This document shows positions 9,204-18,613 of a DNA stretch of 62,264 bases, piece after piece (within the stretch, counting starts at the first letter, position 1; every line of letters starts with the position of its first letter). Position numbers and translations under genes: made by a program. The notes beneath the pieces were generated by a model. It had not been told where the DNA came from. It did no database searches and saw only the letters and a program-made list of their open reading frames with translations. The stretch is taken from NCBI RefSeq assembly GCF_013376095.1, contig NZ_JAAMFN010000025.1, positions 1 through 62,264 of the forward strand, given 5' to 3'. Source of the stretch: Arthrobacter sp. SDTb3-6. Its GTDB lineage: Bacteria; Actinomycetota; Actinomycetes; Actinomycetales; Micrococcaceae.

Positions 9204-10889
9204 ATGACTGAAACACTTGCCACGGCACGGCAGCTGCCCACCCCCGACGAGACCTGGTGGCGCCAGGCCGCCGTCTACCAGATCTACCCCCGCTCCTTTG
9301 CCGATTCCAACGGCGACGGCATCGGCGACCTGCCCGGCATCACCTCCCGCATCCCGTACCTGGCGGAGCTGGGCATCGACGCCGTCTGGCTCAGCCCGTT
9401 CTACCCCTCGGCACTGGCCGACGGCGGCTACGACGTCGACGACTACCGCAACGTTGACCCCCGCCTGGGCACCCTGGACGACTTTGATGCCATGACGCAG
9501 GCCCTGCACGCCGCTGGCATCCGCCTGATCGTGGACATCGTGCCCAACCACACCTCCGACCGCCACGAGTGGTTCCGCGAGGCACTGGCCGCCCCGAAGG
9601 GTTCCGCCGCCCGCGACCGCTACATCTTCCGGGACGGTTTGGGCCCGGACGGTGCCGCGCCGCCCGCCGACTGGGTGTCCACCTTTGGCGGGCCCGCCTG
9701 GGAACCCGTGGGCGACGGACAGTGGTACTTCCACTTTTTCGCCAAGGAACAGCCGGACCTGAACTGGAACAACCGCCAGGTCCATGCGGACTTCCAGCAG
9801 ACGCTGCGCTTCTGGTCGGACCGGGGCGTGGACGGCTTCCGCATCGACGTGGCGCACGGCCTCGCGAAGGACCTGGGCCAGGACCTGCCCAGTCAGGCCG
9901 AACTCGACGCCACTCCCAAAGACGGCAACCACCCGTTGTGGGACCGCGATGACGTACACGACATTTACGCCGGGTGGCGCACCGTGTTCAATGCCTACAC
10001 CCCCGCCCGCACGGCCGTGGCCGAAGCCTGGGTGGCCTCGGACCGCAGGGCGCGCTACGCGAGTGCGGACGGACTGGGCCAGGCTTTCAACTTTGACCTG
10101 CTCGAGGCCGATTTCGACGCCGGGGCGTTCCGGGACATCATCACGTTCAACCTGGGCCTCGCCGCGGAGTCCGGTTCGTCCACCACCTGGGTGTTCTCCA
10201 ACCACGATGTGGTCCGCCATGCGACCCGCTACGGGCTGCCGGCGCGGAACGGCGACACGGCCAAGCAGGGCTCGGCGTGGCTGCTCAGCGGCGGCACCGT
10301 GCCCCGGCTCGACGCCGCGCTCGGCCTGCGCCGTGCCCGCGCCGCGACCCTCCTGGAACTGGCCCTGCCGGGTTCCGCCTACCTGTACCAGGGCGAGGAA
10401 CTGGGCCTTCAGGAGGTGGCGGACATTCCGGCGGGGCAACGCCAGGACCCGTCGTTCTTCCGCAACCCGGGCGTGGACATGGGCCGCGACGGCTGCCGCG
10501 TGCCGCTGCCCTGGACCCGGGCCGGGGCGTCCTTCGGTTTCGGCACGGGGGATGCCCACCTGCCACAGCCGGCCTGGTTTGCCGAATCGTCCGTCGAGGC
10601 GGAGGACGGCGTGGCGGATTCCACGCTGTCGATGTACCGTGCCGCCCTCGCCCTGCGGTCGCGGCTGCAGGCCGCAGAGTCGCTGGAGTGGCTGGAAACC
10701 GGGCGCGAGGACGTCCTGGCGTTCCGCCGCCCGAACGGGTGGACGTCCATCACCAACTTCGGCACGGACCCCTTCACGCTGCCGGCCGGGGAGGTGCTCC
10801 TGGCCAGTGCCGGGCTCCTGCCCGGTTCACTGCCGGGTTCACTGCCGGGTTCACTGCCCGGGGCGGCAACGGCCTGGCTGCAGCTGTAG
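9204..10889 (+). CDS. GH13 alpha-glucosidase (oligo-1,6-glucosidase / maltase-like)
   Basis: A 561-residue cytoplasmic glycoside hydrolase that should cleave the imported alpha-glucoside. The catalytic triad is intact: nucleophile D215 (GFRIDVAHG), acid/base E274 (AEAWV) and transition-state D335 (SNHDVVRH). The substrate-entry region QIYPRSFADSNGDGIGDL is typical of GH13 subfamilies 23/30 (alpha-glucosidase). AAGGAG lies 11 bases before the ATG. It closes the sugar operon, 26 bases after the permease. The C-terminus carries three tandem PGSL units from a 12-base DNA repeat, just before a low-complexity end. A trehalose-synthase-like activity is less likely. Confidence 0.9.
   Translation: MTETLATARQLPTPDETWWRQAAVYQIYPRSFADSNGDGIGDLPGITSRIPYLAELGIDAVWLSPFYPSALADGGYDVDDYRNVDPRLGTLDDFDAMTQALHAAGIRLIVDIVPNHTSDRHEWFREALAAPKGSAARDRYIFRDGLGPDGAAPPADWVSTFGGPAWEPVGDGQWYFHFFAKEQPDLNWNNRQVHADFQQTLRFWSDRGVDGFRIDVAHGLAKDLGQDLPSQAELDATPKDGNHPLWDRDDVHDIYAGWRTVFNAYTPARTAVAEAWVASDRRARYASADGLGQAFNFDLLEADFDAGAFRDIITFNLGLAAESGSSTTWVFSNHDVVRHATRYGLPARNGDTAKQGSAWLLSGGTVPRLDAALGLRRARAATLLELALPGSAYLYQGEELGLQEVADIPAGQRQDPSFFRNPGVDMGRDGCRVPLPWTRAGASFGFGTGDAHLPQPAWFAESSVEAEDGVADSTLSMYRAALALRSRLQAAESLEWLETGREDVLAFRRPNGWTSITNFGTDPFTLPAGEVLLASAGLLPGSLPGSLPGSLPGAATAWLQL
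10821..10856 (+). repeat. three 12-bp tandem repeats in alpha-glucosidase 3' end
   Basis: Three in-frame copies of CCGGGTTCACTG (the first with one mismatch) encode PGSL x3 close to the C-terminus. Being a multiple of three, copy-number changes would keep the frame. Confidence 0.9.
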
Positions 10890-10924
10890 GCCGGGCGTAT
10901 GCCGCGTCGCTTTCGCGGGCACCA

Positions 10925-10960
10925 AAAAAGGGCGGCAACCCGAAGGTTGCCGCCCTTTTT
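10925..10960. terminator. bidirectional terminator between alpha-glucosidase and rpsN
   Basis: A 16-bp perfect stem (10925-10940 with 10945-10960) has a CGAA tetraloop. A run of A on the left and T on the right of the GC core make it a textbook terminator in both directions for the two convergent operons. Confidence 0.93.
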
Positions 10961-10971
10961 AGAACCGGAAT

Positions 10972-11277
10972 TTACCAGCTGGACTTCGTGATGCCGGGCA
11001 GTTCGCCAGCGTGTGCCATCTTGCGGAAGCGCACGCGGGAGATGCCGAACTTCTGGAGCGTTCCACGCGGACGGCCGTCGATGGCGTCGCGGTTGCGGAC
11101 GCGCACGGGCGAAGCGTTGCGGGGGAGCTTCTGCAGGCCCAGGCGGGCAGCTTCGCGCTCTTCCGGAGTGGAGGCGGGGTTAACGAGGGCCTTCTTCAGT
11201 TCGAGGCGCTTTTCAGCGTAACGCTCGACGATGACCTTGCGCTTCTCGTTTTTGGCGATCATGGACTTCTTGGCCAT
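10972..11277 (-). CDS. rpsN: 30S ribosomal protein S14, zinc-free form
   Basis: A 101-residue S14 of the long C-minus type: there is no CxxC zinc motif, and the C-terminus has the conserved [19 protein letters not shown] block followed by [16 protein letters not shown]. It binds 16S rRNA in the small-subunit head. It is the last gene of an rpmB-rpmG-rpsN operon, starting 5 bases after the rpmG stop. In actinobacteria, such zinc-free trios are often used or induced when zinc is scarce. Confidence 0.97.
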   Translation of the reverse strand: MAKKSMIAKNEKRKVIVERYAEKRLELKKALVNPASTPEEREAARLGLQKLPRNASPVRVRNRDAIDGRPRGTLQKFGISRVRFRKMAHAGELPGITKSSW

Positions 11278-11282
11278 AGTCT

Positions 11283-11450
11283 TTAGCGCTCCTCTCGGAA
11301 TTCAACGTGCTGGCGGATCTTGGGATCGTACTTCTTCAGGACCAGGCGGTCCGGGGTGTTGCGGCGGTTCTTGCGGGTCACATACGTGAAACCGGTACCG
11401 GCCGTGCTCTTGAGCTTGATGATGGGACGTACGTCCTTGTCCTTTGCCAT
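11283..11450 (-). CDS. rpmG: 50S ribosomal protein L33, zinc-free form
   Basis: A 55-residue protein, [20 protein letters not shown] followed by [20 protein letters not shown], with no cysteine at all, so it is a C-minus L33. The ATG overlaps the rpmB stop by one base (TAATG), and rpsN follows after 5 bases, so the three are one translational unit. Confidence 0.96.
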   Translation of the reverse strand: MAKDKDVRPIIKLKSTAGTGFTYVTRKNRRNTPDRLVLKKYDPKIRQHVEFREER

Positions 11451-11686
11451 TAGAGCTTCACCCCTCGTGCCAGAATCTGTGCAACAACGGCGTCAATTCC
11501 GCGTACATCGATGACCTTGATCCCCTTGGCAGAAACCTGCAGGGTGACATTGCGGCGCAGGGACGGAACCCAGTAGCGCTTCTTCTGGATGTTCGGATCG
11601 AACCGGCGCTTGTTGCGGCGGTGCGAGTGCGAAATGCTATGTCCAAAGCCCGGCTCGGCTCCGGTCACCTGGCAGTGTGCTGCCAT
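11450..11686 (-). CDS. rpmB: 50S ribosomal protein L28, zinc-free form
   Basis: A 78-residue protein starting [15 protein letters not shown] with the conserved [16 protein letters not shown] block. Only one cysteine is present and no CxxC pairs, so it is the C-minus form. The start at 11686 is chosen because AGGAG lies 5 bases upstream; longer in-frame extensions are not supported. It is the first gene of the rpmB-rpmG-rpsN operon. Confidence 0.96.
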   Translation of the reverse strand: MAAHCQVTGAEPGFGHSISHSHRRNKRRFDPNIQKKRYWVPSLRRNVTLQVSAKGIKVIDVRGIDAVVAQILARGVKL

Positions 11687-11939
11687 GATCACTCCTAATA
11701 AATGAATGGAAACGGTCCGCTGCTGCAAACCGTGCGCCAAGGCAGCGTCCGCCCCTGGACAGCATGATTCCCACAATTCATTGACAATGATGATGGAAAA
11801 GGCCGTCCGGCGAATACCCGAATGCACGCAACTTGAGCCCCTAACTACCGGCCCGCGGGAACATATTCACCGCAAACCGGAGCAATTGCACACGCTCCGC
11901 GCCACCTGGCGCCTACCCAGTCTAGTGGCTGGCGGGCCA
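11687..11939. other. intergenic region upstream of rpmB; possible Zur half-site
   Basis: No gene is seen here. At 11782-11796 the minus strand reads CCATCATCATTGTCA; its last 10 bases match 9 of 10 of the half-site ATCATTTTCA of actinobacterial Zur boxes, while the other half does not match. A TAGACT hexamer on the minus strand (11924-11919) could be a -10. Confidence 0.3.
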
Positions 11940-12740
11940 TTAAGACCAATCGTCCTTATCATGGCCCCTGCGCCGCGGCGAATGCAGCTCCGGCCAGCGC
12001 GCGGAGAGGTTGTCCCCGGACGACACCCCCCGCAGGCGGCGGCCAATCCACGGCCCCACGTATTCGCGGGTCCAGGCGGCGTTGTCCTTCAGCGTTTCGG
12101 CGGTGGTCCGGACCGGGACGGGCGGCAGCTCCGGCATGGGAATGCGGGCCGTCCCACCCAGCCGTTCCAGGACCCGGTTGGCCATGTTGATGTGACCGGG
12201 CGTGGACATGTGCATGCGGTCCACGCCCCACAGCCGCCAGTCGTTGTATTCGCGGAAGCGCCAGTAGTCGACCAGTTCAGCACCGCGCACCTCCGCCACT
12301 TCCCGCAGCAACTCGTTGTAGACGGCGGTGCGGCCGCGGATGCCGGCAAAAACCTTGGAGCTGCTGGCATCAAATCCGGTGAAGACGAGCACGCGGGCGC
12401 CCGTGCCCGCCAGCTTGGCCAAGGCGAGCGAGTAGGCAGCCAGCATGGCGTCGATGTCCACCTTGGGCCGCAGGATGTCATTGATGCCGGCGTAGATGGT
12501 GACAAGCGTGGGGTTCATGGCCACGGCCGCGTCCACCTGTTCCGCCAGGATCTGCTTCATTTTCTTCCCGCGGATGGCCAGGTTGGCGTAGCCGAACGAA
12601 TCCCCCGGGCAGGCGGCGGCCAGTTGTTCGGCCGTGCGGTCCGCCCAGCCCCGCACCTGGTTGGGCAGCGCCGGGTCCGTGTCGCCGAGCCCCTCGGTGA
12701 ACGAGTCGCCCAGTGCCACGTACCGTTCCGTATATTCCAC
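11940..12740 (-). CDS. SGNH/GDSL-family hydrolase
   Basis: A 266-residue esterase/lipase-like enzyme without a signal peptide. All SGNH blocks are visible: GDSFTEG (nucleophile S13), NLAIRG (block II), GINDIL (block III, Asn in the oxyanion hole) and DRMHMSTPGH (block V Asp and His). GTG at 12740 has AAGGAGG 5 bases upstream. The substrate is unknown; relatives deacetylate sugars or cleave lipid esters. The C-terminal 40 residues are basic and variable (SPRRRGHDKDDWS). Confidence 0.85.
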   Translation of the reverse strand: MEYTERYVALGDSFTEGLGDTDPALPNQVRGWADRTAEQLAAACPGDSFGYANLAIRGKKMKQILAEQVDAAVAMNPTLVTIYAGINDILRPKVDIDAMLAAYSLALAKLAGTGARVLVFTGFDASSSKVFAGIRGRTAVYNELLREVAEVRGAELVDYWRFREYNDWRLWGVDRMHMSTPGHINMANRVLERLGGTARIPMPELPPVPVRTTAETLKDNAAWTREYVGPWIGRRLRGVSSGDNLSARWPELHSPRRRGHDKDDWS

Positions 12741-12813
12741 GCCCGCCTCCTTGCTGCACCTGCCTTGACCAAGTCAATCCTATGTCCGCCCCCGGCCGGT
12801 CCGTTTTTGGCGC

Positions 12814-14637
12814 CTACGCGGCCGGCTCCAGCTGCCCGGCGGATGCGATGAGGGCCGCATACGCTCCCCCGGCGTCCCGCAGCTGCGCCGGCGTGCCCGT
12901 TTCCACGAGTTCCCCGCCGGCCAGGACGGCCAGCTGGTCCGCATCCTCCACGGTGGTCAACCGGTGGGCGATGGTCAGGGTGGTCCGTCCGACGGCGAGG
13001 TGGTCCAGCGCCCCCTGCACCTGCGCCTCGGTGGTGTTGTCCAGCGCGGACGTTGCCTCGTCGAGGATGAGGACGCGCGGGTTGCGCAGGATGGTGCGCG
13101 CGATGGCCAGCCGCTGCTGTTCCCCTCCCGAAAACCGGTGGCCGCGGGCGCCGACCAGCGTGTCCAGGCCGCCGGGGAGTCCGGCCACGAGATCGGCGAT
13201 CCGGGCCGCCCCGAGCGCCTGCCACAGTGCGGCATCCCCGGCGTCGGGCGCGGCAAGCAGCAGGTTGTCGCGGATCGAGGCGTGGACCAGGTAGCTTTCC
13301 TGCGACACCACGCCCACGATCCGGGCCAGGACCTCCGGGGCGATGTCGCGCACGTCAACGCCGTCAATCGTCACGCGCCCGGCCGTGACATCGTGCAGGC
13401 GGGGAAGCAGCGAGCCAAGGGTCGACTTTCCGGACCCCGTGGGGCCCACGACGGCGGTTGCCGAGCCGGCGGGCAGCGCAAGGTCGATTCCGCGCAGGAC
13501 GTCCGGCCCGCCGTCGTACGCGAAACGCACGTTTTCAAAGCGCACCTCACCGCGCACCGTGGCGGGATCCAACGGGATCGGGTGGGACGGTGCCGTGACC
13601 TCCGGGACCAGGTCAAGGTATTCAAAGATGCGGCTGAACAGCGCCATGGCCGTGACCCACTGGACGCCGAGGTTCAGCAGGCCCATGATGGGGCGAAAAA
13701 TGGTGGACTGCAGGGCCGTGAACGCCACCACGGTGCCAATGCTCATGCCGTTCGCAGGCAGTCCGGCGGCAAAGTAGATCAGGGCCGGGATGGCGGAAAA
13801 GATGATGCCCATGGTGGCCATGCGCCAACGCCCGGCCAGCTGCGAGCGCAGTTCCAGGCCGATCAGGCGCTCGGAGCTGGCCGTGTAGAGGGCCGCGTCC
13901 CGGCCGGTGGTGCCCAGGGTCTTCGCCAGGCGGACGCCGGAGATGGACAGCCCCTCCTCGACCTGGGTGTTCATGGTGGCGAGCTCGGCCTGCAGGGTGG
14001 AGGTGACGTCGCGCCGGAGCAGGGCCACGCGGCGGGAGAACCAGACGGCGGGCGGGATGACCACCAGGGACAGGAGGGACAGTTGGGGCGAGAGCGCCAC
14101 CATGGCCACGGCCGTGGCGACCGCGGTGGTCAGGTTGGATGCGACGCCGGTGGCCGTGGAGGTGATGACCGACTGCATGCCGGCGATGTCGTTGTTCAGG
14201 CGCGACTGCACCTCGCCGCTGCGGGTCCGGGTGAAGAATCCCAGCGACTGCCTTTGCAGGTGGGTGAACAAGCGGACCCGCAGGGCGTGCATGATCATTT
14301 GGCCCATGCCGGTGGCCATCCACGTCTGCACCACGCCAATGGCGGCGGTGGCCGCGGCGACGGCGATCATGGCGCCGGCCAGCCAGGCGAGCAACGTGAT
14401 GTTCCGCTCCAGCAGGGCGGTGTCGATGATGCCGCGGACCAGGAACGGCTGCGCCAGGCCGATCACGCTGGAGGCGCTGATGAGAAGCACGACGGCGGCG
14501 ATGGTCCCCTTGTGGGGCGCGAACAGTGCCGCGATGCGCCTGGCGCTTACGGGGTGGCGTGCAAGCTGGGCCTGGTCGGCGGGGCTGACGCGGGCGGGTC
14601 CACGGCCGGCGTGGGGCGGTTTTTTGCTCTCCGTCAT
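12814..14637 (-). CDS. ABC-type exporter, fused permease and ATPase (multidrug/lipid type)
   Basis: A 607-residue half-transporter that should act as a dimer in the membrane. It has an N-terminal six-helix TM domain (about 40-330) and a C-terminal nucleotide-binding domain: Walker A GPTGSGKST (near 402), Q-loop GVVSQES, signature FSGGEQQR, Walker B VLILDEATSALD and H-loop IAHRLTT. The start at 14637 has GGAGG 8 bases upstream and is preferred to one 15 codons further up. It is divergent from a MarR regulator, with an operator-like palindrome inside its promoter spacer, so export of a toxic or signalling compound under MarR control is likely. Confidence 0.9.
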   Translation of the reverse strand: MTESKKPPHAGRGPARVSPADQAQLARHPVSARRIAALFAPHKGTIAAVVLLISASSVIGLAQPFLVRGIIDTALLERNITLLAWLAGAMIAVAAATAAIGVVQTWMATGMGQMIMHALRVRLFTHLQRQSLGFFTRTRSGEVQSRLNNDIAGMQSVITSTATGVASNLTTAVATAVAMVALSPQLSLLSLVVIPPAVWFSRRVALLRRDVTSTLQAELATMNTQVEEGLSISGVRLAKTLGTTGRDAALYTASSERLIGLELRSQLAGRWRMATMGIIFSAIPALIYFAAGLPANGMSIGTVVAFTALQSTIFRPIMGLLNLGVQWVTAMALFSRIFEYLDLVPEVTAPSHPIPLDPATVRGEVRFENVRFAYDGGPDVLRGIDLALPAGSATAVVGPTGSGKSTLGSLLPRLHDVTAGRVTIDGVDVRDIAPEVLARIVGVVSQESYLVHASIRDNLLLAAPDAGDAALWQALGAARIADLVAGLPGGLDTLVGARGHRFSGGEQQRLAIARTILRNPRVLILDEATSALDNTTEAQVQGALDHLAVGRTTLTIAHRLTTVEDADQLAVLAGGELVETGTPAQLRDAGGAYAALIASAGQLEPAA

Positions 14638-14691
14638 GGGCTGCACCTCCAGATGGTGTGCCGGGTGCGGGAGTCGCACCAACTATTCAGG

Positions 14692-14721
14692 AGGTTACCT
14701 CACTATGAGGTTATGGGTCAA
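14692..14721 (-). promoter_or_regulatory. ABC exporter promoter with embedded MarR-type operator
   Basis: On the minus strand: -35 TTGACC (14721-14716), an 18-base spacer and -10 TAACCT (14697-14692). The spacer holds the perfect palindrome ACCTCACTATGAGGT (14697-14711, 6-bp arms, 3-base centre). A repressor bound there would block RNA polymerase. The divergent MarR gene starts 28 bases away. Confidence 0.65.
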
Positions 14722-14739
14722 GCTGGGTAGACTGGCACC

Positions 14740-15201
14740 ATGACTTCCTCCGGAGACCAACCCGCAGACCTGGGCGAGCTGTTTCACTCCGCCTTCCGCG
14801 GCCTGCGCCGCACCTGGGCCGAGCAGCTGGCGCCGTGGGAGATGACGCCGCACCAATGGCGGGCGCTCATGACGCTGTTGCGCGCCTGCACGCCGGGACT
14901 GGACGCGCCTGCAGGGCCCTCCGCGCCGGGCGTCCGGCTGAAGGACCTTGCGGAGCGGTTGCGCATTGCCCCGCGCTCAGCCACCGAGGTGGTGGACCAG
15001 CTTGAAGCCAAGGGCCTGGTGCGCCGCGATCCGGACCCCACGGACCGCCGCGCCACCCTGGTGGTGGCAACGGCGGCCGGGCAGCAGCTTTTTGCGGACA
15101 TCACGGCCCAGCGCCGGGACAGGTCCAGCGAGTACTTTGCCCGCCTCGCTGCCGAAGACCGCGCCGAGCTGGCCAGGATCCTGGCCCTGCTGGGCCGTTA
15201 A
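14740..15201 (+). CDS. MarR-family transcriptional regulator
   Basis: A 153-residue winged-helix repressor, with DNA-binding segment LKDLAERLRIAPRSATEVVD and wing RRDPDPTDRRATLVV (about 65-110). TAGACT ends 6 bases before the ATG, so the mRNA is probably leaderless. It is divergent from the ABC exporter and likely represses both itself and the exporter through the palindrome at 14697-14711. An inducer ligand cannot be read from the sequence. Confidence 0.9.
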   Translation: MTSSGDQPADLGELFHSAFRGLRRTWAEQLAPWEMTPHQWRALMTLLRACTPGLDAPAGPSAPGVRLKDLAERLRIAPRSATEVVDQLEAKGLVRRDPDPTDRRATLVVATAAGQQLFADITAQRRDRSSEYFARLAAEDRAELARILALLGR

Positions 15202-15239
15202 CCCCGGCCCGCCCCGCCTGGCGTTGCGGCCAGGAACAG

Positions 15240-15653
15240 CTACGCGGCGGGGGTTCCCGAAATGTTGATGAGCCACGGCACGCCGAACTTGTCGGTGAAC
15301 ATGCCGAAGGTGTCGCCCCAGGGTGCCTTGGCCAGCTTTTCGCCAATGGTGCCGCCCTCGGAGAGCTTGTTGTAGTAGCCCGTCAAGGTTTCCTCGTCGT
15401 CGCCGGAGAGCGAGACGGTTGAATTGGGCTTGATGTCCATGGCCTGGGGGACGTCGGCGGCCATGAGCACCACGCCGTTGTCGCCTGCCAGCTGGCCGTG
15501 CATGATGTTGTCCGCCTCGGCAGGGTCCTCGGAGACGTGGAATTCGGCGAAGGTGCTCAGGTCAAGCTTGCCACCGAAGACCGAGTGGTAAAACTCCATG
15601 GCCTGCCTGGCGTTGTCGCGAAAGTTCAAATAGGGGTTGAGTTGAACGGACAT
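15240..15653 (-). CDS. VOC-superfamily protein (PhnB/YjdN-like)
   Basis: A 137-residue vicinal-oxygen-chelate fold protein, with the start VQLNPYLNFRDNARQAMEFY and the end WGDTFGMFTDKFGVPWLIN typical of the PhnB/YjdN group (also named 3-demethylubiquinone methyltransferase-like, although they have no methyltransferase fold). Its biochemical role is unknown. AAGGAG lies 8 bases before the ATG. It is monocistronic and convergent with the MarR gene. Confidence 0.88.
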   Translation of the reverse strand: MSVQLNPYLNFRDNARQAMEFYHSVFGGKLDLSTFAEFHVSEDPAEADNIMHGQLAGDNGVVLMAADVPQAMDIKPNSTVSLSGDDEETLTGYYNKLSEGGTIGEKLAKAPWGDTFGMFTDKFGVPWLINISGTPAA

Positions 15654-15726
15654 GGCGGTGCTCCTTGGGGGTTGCTCGCACTGTGATGCAAGACATTATG
15701 CCCCCGATCCCCCGCGCTGTCATCAG

Positions 15727-16692
15727 CTATGCGGCAAGCGCCTGGCCCATCCGCCAATAGCCCATGAAGGCCACCGAATTGCGGTCCATTCCGACGTCGC
15801 GCACCAGGTAACGGCGCAGGCCGCGGATGGCCGCGGCCTCGCCCGCAATCCATGCATACAGGCCGTGCCCGGGCCTGCATTCGGGCGTTTCCCACAATAC
15901 GGCCGAGTCCACGTCAACCTCCTCGGGCTCATCCCCCTGCCGTTTGGCCGCGGGCACGATGACGTTGCGGACGGCCGCGTCCAACAGCGTTCCGTGTGCC
16001 GCGCCGTTGCGCGCATGCCACCGCACCTCCACCCGGGCTGCCGAATGGATGTCCAGGAAGTCGGCCGCCGTGGGCACCTCCAGGACCGCATGCCCGATGA
16101 TGTGCGGGGGCAGCGATTCCAGGATCGCGGCAATGGCCGGCACGGCGGTTTCGTCGCCCACCAACAGCACCCGCCCTGCGCCGCCCGGTGCGAACTCGAT
16201 GCCCAGGCAGCGGCCCCAGCGGGCGCACGGTCCTATTACCAGCAGCGGATCCCCCGGCTGGGCACCCGCGGCCCACAACGCAGCCGGACCGGAGGCGCCA
16301 GGGTGCAGCACAAAGTCAATGTCCAGTTCCGCCGGGGCACCCGGGAAATCCGGCGATGCCGGCACGGCCGGCCGCAGCGCCCTTACCGTGTAGGTGCGCA
16401 TCACCCCCCGCACGGCTTCGTCCACGGCAAGCCAGGCCGGGTACCAGCCGTCCTGCAGGGACCCTCGCACCGCGTGCAGCTCGGGCAGCCCGCGCCCGGG
16501 CGGCGGAATGAGCACCTTGATGCGCAGGTCAAGCGTTTCGCCGCCGGCACCTGTCCCGAAGAGCGCCAGGTCCCCACCGGTGAACGTAATGCGCCGGAAG
16601 TGTGGCGTCAGCTGACGCACGGCCGCCACGGTCAGGGCAAAAGTCCGCAGTGGCCGGGCCGGAGCCTCAACCAGGGACGCCCCGGCGCTCAT
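15727..16692 (-). CDS. siderophore-interacting FAD-dependent ferric reductase
   Basis: A 321-residue SIP/ViuB-family flavoprotein that releases iron by reducing imported ferric siderophore in the cytoplasm. The N-terminal FAD domain contains HFRRITFTG and RTYTVRAL; the C-terminal NAD(P)-binding half contains [14 protein letters not shown]. Its ATG overlaps the stop of the ATPase gene by 4 bases (ATGA), so it is translated with the transporter as the last gene of the operon. Confidence 0.9.
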   Translation of the reverse strand: MSAGASLVEAPARPLRTFALTVAAVRQLTPHFRRITFTGGDLALFGTGAGGETLDLRIKVLIPPPGRGLPELHAVRGSLQDGWYPAWLAVDEAVRGVMRTYTVRALRPAVPASPDFPGAPAELDIDFVLHPGASGPAALWAAGAQPGDPLLVIGPCARWGRCLGIEFAPGGAGRVLLVGDETAVPAIAAILESLPPHIIGHAVLEVPTAADFLDIHSAARVEVRWHARNGAAHGTLLDAAVRNVIVPAAKRQGDEPEEVDVDSAVLWETPECRPGHGLYAWIAGEAAAIRGLRRYLVRDVGMDRNSVAFMGYWRMGQALAA

Positions 16693-17543
16693 GCCGGCAC
16701 GCCTTGCCGCAAACGCGGGCGAAGCACCGCGGCCCGCCGCCCCAACGGCACCACCAGCGGCGTCCCCGTCACCGGATCCGGCACAACCACCGATTCCAGG
16801 CCAAACACCTCACGCACCAGCGCCGCGGTCAGCACGGCGCCCGGCGGACCCTGGGCCACCACCTGGCCGGCCTTCATGGCCACCAGGTGGTCTGCATACC
16901 GCGCCGCCAGATTGAGGTCATGCAGCACCATGGCAACCGTGGTTTGCCGCCGCGCATTGAGCTCGGACACCACGTCCAGCACCTCCACCTGGTGGGCCAG
17001 GTCCAGGTACGTCGTGGGCTCGTCGAGCAGCAGGGCTCCGGTTTCCTGGGCCAATGCCATGGCGATCCAGACGCGCTGGCGCTGCCCTCCGGACAGTTCC
17101 TCCACATTGCGCGCGGCCAGCTCCAGCGTGCCGGTGACGGAAAGCGCAGCCGCCACGGCGTCGTCGTCGGCGTCCGTCCACTGCCGGAACCACCCCTGGT
17201 GGGGGCTGCGCCCACGCCCCACCAGCTCGGAAACGGTAATGCCGTCGGGCGCTGTTGGGCCCTGGGGCAGGATGCCCAGTTCGCGGGCCAGGGCGCGCGT
17301 GGGCAACTTGTGGATCTCCGTCCCGTTGAGGTGGACGGCACCTGGGCCTGGGGCCAGCAGCCTGGCCAGCCCGCGCAGCAGCGTGGATTTCCCGCACGCA
17401 TTGGCACCGACAATGATGGTCACCTTCCCGGCGGGCAGCTCCAGTGAGAGCCCCTCCACGATGGGTGCCCCGGCGTAGCCGAGTGTCACGTTGCGGGCGC
17501 CCAGTCGTGTGGCATGCGCTTCGAGGGGCATTTCGGGGGGCAT
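16689..17543 (-). CDS. ferric-siderophore ABC transporter ATP-binding protein
   Basis: A 284-residue FecE/FepC-type ATPase with Walker [10 protein letters not shown] (near residue 50), signature LSGGQRQR, Walker [13 protein letters not shown] and H-loop [14 protein letters not shown]. It powers the two FecCD-type permeases encoded immediately upstream (2-base gap). Confidence 0.93.
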   Translation of the reverse strand: MPPEMPLEAHATRLGARNVTLGYAGAPIVEGLSLELPAGKVTIIVGANACGKSTLLRGLARLLAPGPGAVHLNGTEIHKLPTRALARELGILPQGPTAPDGITVSELVGRGRSPHQGWFRQWTDADDDAVAAALSVTGTLELAARNVEELSGGQRQRVWIAMALAQETGALLLDEPTTYLDLAHQVEVLDVVSELNARRQTTVAMVLHDLNLAARYADHLVAMKAGQVVAQGPPGAVLTAALVREVFGLESVVVPDPVTGTPLVVPLGRRAAVLRPRLRQGVPA

Positions 17544-17545
17544 GG

Positions 17546-18613
17546 TCAGCCTCCTTGGTTGGTGCGGTTGGATGAGACGAGGAGCCAGAGAAGGAATGGG
17601 GCACCGAGCGCGCCGGTCACCACGCCTACGGGCAGCGTGGTTCCGGGGACCGCGTTGACGGCGGCAAAATTGCCGGCCAGCACAATGGCGGCGCCCACCA
17701 GTGAGGCCAGCGGCAGGGACGTGTCGCCGTTGTTAAGCCTCCGGGCGATGGGCCCGGAGAGGAACGCGACGAAGGCGATGGGCCCGGCCGCGGCAGTGGG
17801 CAGGGCGGCCAGCAGCACGCCGAGGACAGTCAGCAGCAGGCGTGCGCGCTGAATGTTGAAGCCGAGCCCGGCGGCGGTATCGTCGCCGAGGGCCAGGCCG
17901 CGCAGCTGGCGCACCCCCGGACCGGTGGCAGGCAGCAGGACCAGCAGGGCCAGGGCGAGGAAGGCCACACGCTGCCAATTCGCCCGGCCCAGGGAGCCGC
18001 TCAGCCAGACCATGACGTCCTGGGCGTTGTTGATGTCCGCGCGGGACAGCATGAATGTCACTCCCGCCTGCATGAAGGCGGCTGCCCCGATGCCCACCAG
18101 GACCAGCCCCGTCCCGCCGCGGCCGCGCGCCAGCCAGGTGATGAGGAGAGCCACGGCCAGGGCCCCGGCCATGGCCGCCGCGGACACCCCGGCGCCAGTC
18201 ACGCCAAAGAGTGCAATCGCGGCAACGGCGGTGGCGCTGGCCCCATAGCTGATGCCGATGATGTCCGGGCTGGCCAGCGGATTGCGCAGCATCGCCTGGA
18301 AAACGGCACCGGCCGTGCCGAACGACGCCCCGGCCAGCAGCCCCAACACGGCCTGCGGCAACTTGTTGTCCATGACGATGAAGCGGGCGCCGGGAATGTC
18401 CGCCCCGCCGAGCAGCCGCAGGAAGTCCGGGATGGTTACGGTGTAGCTGCCCAGCAGGATGTTCACGACAAACAGCGCCGCCACTGTGGCGGCGAGGGTT
18501 GCCAGGACCCAGGCACGACGCCGGCGGGACGCCCGGCGCTGTTGGCGCACCCAGGCGCCACCGGCGGCGGCACCCACGGCGGCAGGCTGCCGTGTCCTGT
18601 GCAGGACGCTCAC
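17546..18613 (-). CDS. ferric-siderophore ABC permease (FecD/FepG type)
   Basis: A 355-residue FecCD-family permease with about ten TM helices. GTG at 18613 is chosen because it overlaps the previous stop in a GTGA tetranucleotide; longer readings give an arginine-rich non-homologous extension. Conserved elements are [20 protein letters not shown] and [15 protein letters not shown]. Confidence 0.92.
   Translation of the reverse strand: MSVLHRTRQPAAVGAAAGGAWVRQQRRASRRRRAWVLATLAATVAALFVVNILLGSYTVTIPDFLRLLGGADIPGARFIVMDNKLPQAVLGLLAGASFGTAGAVFQAMLRNPLASPDIIGISYGASATAVAAIALFGVTGAGVSAAAMAGALAVALLITWLARGRGGTGLVLVGIGAAAFMQAGVTFMLSRADINNAQDVMVWLSGSLGRANWQRVAFLALALLVLLPATGPGVRQLRGLALGDDTAAGLGFNIQRARLLLTVLGVLLAALPTAAAGPIAFVAFLSGPIARRLNNGDTSLPLASLVGAAIVLAGNFAAVNAVPGTTLPVGVVTGALGAPFLLWLLVSSNRTNQGG

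Noticed and set aside
11450-11827. A 47-codon N-terminal extension of L28
   Set aside because: L28 proteins start at the MAAHCQVTG segment, and AGGAG lies just before 11686.
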